DNA of 30,779 nt from Alphaproteobacteria bacterium (GTDB lineage Bacteria > Pseudomonadota > Alphaproteobacteria > GCA-2731375): NCBI GenBank assembly GCA_028281075.1, contig JANQKO010000509.1:1-30779 (forward strand), written 5' to 3'. The notes beneath the pieces are model-generated. The model was not told where the DNA came from, made no database searches, and saw only the letters and a program-made list of their open reading frames with translations. The position numbers and the translations under genes were made by a program. This document shows positions 28,799 through 30,779 of the stretch, in pieces (positions within the stretch are counted from its first letter, which is position 1; every line of letters starts with the position of its first letter).

Positions 28799-29209
28799 AT
28801 GGCATTGAAAATCCGGCTATCCCGTGGCGGCGCCAAGAAGCGGCCGTTCTACCGTATCGTTGTCGCCGACGGCCGGGCGCCGCGCGACGGCCGCTTCATC
28901 GAGCGGCTCGGCACCTACGATCCGCTGCTGCCGCGCGACAGCGAGGACCGGGTCAAGTTCGACGCCGAGCGGGTGAAGTTCTGGCTGGCCCGCGGCGCGC
29001 AGCCGACCGACCGCGTGGCGCGCTTCTTCGGCCAGGCCGAGATCATCGAGATGCCGAAGCGGAACAATCCGCAGAAGGCCAAGCCCAAGGCGAAGGCCCA
29101 GGAGCGCCTGGCGGCGGCGGCCGAGGCCAAGGCGGCGGCCGAGGCCGAAGCGGCGGCGCCGGCCGCCGACGACGCGGCAAACGGCGATGGGGCCGCCGCG
29201 GACTCCTGA
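28799..29209 (+). CDS. rpsP: 30S ribosomal protein S16
   Basis: The first 80 or so residues are the whole conserved S16 protein: MALKIRLSRGGAKKRPFYRI, VVADGRAPRDGRFIERLGTY, then LARGAQPTDRVARFF. It assembles in the body of the small subunit. Residues about 95-136 are an Ala/Glu/Lys-rich extension (EAKAAAEAEAAAPAADDAA) absent from E. coli S16 but common in alphaproteobacteria. It starts 45 bases after ffh, with AAGGGA upstream, and its 3' end overlaps the start of rimM by 23 bases in another frame. Confidence 0.97.
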   Translation: MALKIRLSRGGAKKRPFYRIVVADGRAPRDGRFIERLGTYDPLLPRDSEDRVKFDAERVKFWLARGAQPTDRVARFFGQAEIIEMPKRNNPQKAKPKAKAQERLAAAAEAKAAAEAEAAAPAADDAANGDGAAADS

Positions 29210-29750
29210 GCGGCAGGCCAGGGCGGCGCGGCCGGATCGCCGGGTCCTGCTCGGCACGATTACCGCGCCGCACGGCGTTCGCGGCCTGGTGAAGGTCCGC
29301 AGCTTTACCGACGAGCCCACCGACATCGTGCGCTACGGTCCTTTGCGGGACGCGGGCGGACGCGTCATCGCGCTCAGCCTGCGCGGCCCGACCAAGGGCG
29401 GCCTGCTGGCCGCGGTCGACGGCGTCGACGACCGGGAGGCGGCCGAGGCCCTGCGGGGCGTCGAGCTTTACGTGCCGCGCGAGGCCCTGCCGGCGACCGA
29501 CGATGACGAAGAGTATTACTACGCCGACCTGGTCGACCTGAGGGTCGAAACCGCCGACGGCGCCATGCTCGGCCGGGTCAGGGCGGTGCACGATTTCGGC
29601 GCCGGCGACGTCCTGGAGGTCGATTTCGAGGCCGGCGGCCGCGAGCTGCTGCCGTTCACGCGCGACATGGTGCCGGTCGTCGACCTGGCCGGCGGACGGC
29701 TGGTGGTCGCCGCCGCGGCCGTGGCCGGCGGCGACGACGGGGCGGCCTGA
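29187..29750 (+). CDS. rimM: 16S rRNA processing / ribosome maturation factor RimM
   Basis: The 187-residue protein helps 30S head assembly by binding S19 and pre-16S rRNA. The RimM domain starts at VLLGTITAPHGVRGLVKVRSF (about 20-40). A PRC-barrel domain follows (EEYYYADLVDLRVE, HDFGAGDVLEVDF, LPFTRDMVPVVD). The ATG at 29187 lies inside the rpsP coding end, so translation is probably coupled to rpsP; no later start keeps the conserved N-terminus. An Ala/Gly-rich tail ends two bases before trmD. Confidence 0.95.
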   Translation: MGPPRTPERQARAARPDRRVLLGTITAPHGVRGLVKVRSFTDEPTDIVRYGPLRDAGGRVIALSLRGPTKGGLLAAVDGVDDREAAEALRGVELYVPREALPATDDDEEYYYADLVDLRVETADGAMLGRVRAVHDFGAGDVLEVDFEAGGRELLPFTRDMVPVVDLAGGRLVVAAAAVAGGDDGAA

Positions 29751-29752
29751 CC

Positions 29753-30517
29753 ATGGCGGCGCCGACGCCGGTCTGGACGGTCCGGGTGCTGACGCTGTTC
29801 CCGGAAATGTTCCCCGGACCGCTGGGTCACAGCCTGGCCGGACGGGCCCGCGAAAACGGCCTGTGGCGGCTGGAAACGGTGGACATTCGGGAATTTGCGC
29901 GCGATAAACACCGCACCGTCGACGATGCGCCCTTCGGCGGCGGCCCCGGCATGGTCATGCGGGCCGACGTGCTGGGCGCCGCGATCGATGCCACGATGGC
30001 GCGCACGGGCGGCGGCGCGGCCGACGTGCCGCTGATCTACCTCAGCCCACGGGGGCGGCCGGCCGATCAGGCGCTGGTCGGCCGGTTGGCGTCGGGTGTC
30101 GGGCCGGTGCTGATCTGTGGCCGGTTCGAAGGGGTCGACGAACGGGTGCTGGAGGCACGCGACGTCGTCGAGGTCAGTATCGGCGATTTCGTCCTGTCGG
30201 GCGGCGAGCCGGCGGCCATCGCGCTGATCGACGCCATTGTCCGGCTGCTGCCGGGCGTGGTCGGCGATCCGGCCGTGCTGGCGGAAGAGAGTTTTGCGCG
30301 GGGCCTCCTGGAGTACCCGCAATATACCCGGCCGCAGACGTGGGAAGGCCGGGCGGTGCCGGAGGTGCTGTTGTCCGGCCACCACGAACGCATCCGCGCG
30401 TGGCGGCAACGCCGGGCGGAGGCTTTGACGAAGACGCGGCGGCGTGATCTCTGGTCGCGCTATGCCGGCGACGAGCATAAGAGCATAGATGAGGGCCGAG
30501 GCCATGAACCTGATTGA
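29753..30517 (+). CDS. trmD: tRNA (guanine-N1)-methyltransferase TrmD
   Basis: It methylates G37 of tRNAs reading CNN codons, preventing +1 frameshifting. The 254-residue SPOUT enzyme shows VLTLFPEMFPGPLGHSLAGR, DDAPFGGGPGMVM, IYLSPRGRPADQAL, CGRFEGVDERVLE (SAM-knot) and IGDFVLSGGEPAAIALIDAI. The C-terminus has PQYTRPQTWEGRAVPEVLLS. All of these are canonical. The ATG is 2 bases after the rimM stop, and its 3' end overlaps rplS by 14 bases. Confidence 0.97.
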   Translation: MAAPTPVWTVRVLTLFPEMFPGPLGHSLAGRARENGLWRLETVDIREFARDKHRTVDDAPFGGGPGMVMRADVLGAAIDATMARTGGGAADVPLIYLSPRGRPADQALVGRLASGVGPVLICGRFEGVDERVLEARDVVEVSIGDFVLSGGEPAAIALIDAIVRLLPGVVGDPAVLAEESFARGLLEYPQYTRPQTWEGRAVPEVLLSGHHERIRAWRQRRAEALTKTRRRDLWSRYAGDEHKSIDEGRGHEPD

Positions 30518-30779
30518 AGCGCTGGAAAAAGACCAGGTCGAGAAACTGACATCGGCCCGCGCGGTGCCGGAGTTCGGCCCCGGCGATACGCTCAGAGTGA
30601 ACGTGAAGGTGGTCGAGGGCACGCGCGAGCGCGTGCAGGCCTTCGAGGGCGTCTGCATCGGCCTGAAGCGGGCCGGCCTGAACTCGTCCTTCACCGTACG
30701 CAAGATTTCCTATGGCGAGGGCGTCGAGCGCGTGTTCCCGCTGCATTCGCCGCGCATCGAGTCGATCGAGGTCGTGCGG
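30504..30779 (+). CDS. rplS: 50S ribosomal protein L19 (partial, cut by window end)
   Basis: The first 92 residues are present: MNLIEALEKDQVEKL, then FGPGDTLRVNVKVVEG, RVQAFEGVCIGLKRAGLNSS, FTVRKISYGEGVERVFPLHS and PRIESIEVVR, all typical of L19 at the 30S-50S interface. ATG 30504 is chosen, preceded by GAGGGCCGAGG; an in-frame ATG at 30489 would add five residues. The start overlaps the end of trmD. The reading frame is still open at the last base. Confidence 0.96.
   Translation, partial: MNLIEALEKDQVEKLTSARAVPEFGPGDTLRVNVKVVEGTRERVQAFEGVCIGLKRAGLNSSFTVRKISYGEGVERVFPLHSPRIESIEVVR

Noticed and set aside
1..30779. CRISPR arrays, insertion sequences, prophage genes, tRNA or rRNA genes
   Set aside because: No regularly spaced repeats, transposase or integrase motifs, tRNA cloverleaf or rRNA sequence were seen on either strand.

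Overview
The window is very GC-rich, densely coded chromosomal DNA from an alphaproteobacterium, most likely of the Rhodospirillales type. Three things point there: the gene sets ffh-rpsP-rimM-trmD-rplS and dapF-mtaB-ftsY-(yciB), the S16 protein with a long Ala/Glu tail, and intergenic palindromic repeats of alphaproteobacterial style. No transposase, integrase, phage gene, CRISPR array, rRNA or tRNA was found. The placement is inferred from gene content and style, not from a database search.

Layout. 1-3290 is a loose, partly decayed region. It holds a LysE-type exporter with a terminator hairpin, two families of intergenic palindromic repeats, a signal-peptide gene stub, and a flavin monooxygenase gene broken by one in-frame TGA. 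3291-8752 is a two-gene lipoprotein operon of unknown function: a 243-residue and a 1572-residue lipoprotein. This is the least explained part of the window and the best candidate for an undescribed system. 8801-9706 is a tetR-yciI-like pair behind a good sigma70-like promoter. 9800-10771 is pantothenate kinase (coaA). Divergent from coaA, 11010-12906 encodes a His-rich small protein, a HupE/UreJ-type membrane protein and a membrane-anchored partner, probably a metal (Ni/Co/Zn/Cu) handling module.

13077-19886 is a carbohydrate or glycerophosphodiester-type uptake locus. A calcineurin-like phosphodiesterase is divergent from an operon of Tat-exported binding protein, methyltransferase, RpiR-type regulator, ABC ATPase and two permeases. 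The short AT-rich divergent control region carries small palindromes. 19935-22743 holds a NUDIX hydrolase, a DUF3445 (heme-dependent oxidative N-demethylase-like) protein translationally coupled to the septation protein YciB/IspZ, and ribose-5-phosphate isomerase A.

22751-30779 is core housekeeping DNA. ftsY, mtaB, dapF and a TetR regulator lie on the minus strand, followed by a DUF3833 lipoprotein. The ffh-rpsP-rimM-trmD-rplS operon is on the plus strand and is cut by the window end within rplS. FtsY (SRP receptor) and Ffh (SRP GTPase) are partners in cotranslational membrane targeting, and their genes are about 3.7 kb apart. All function calls come from reading the translated sequences by eye.
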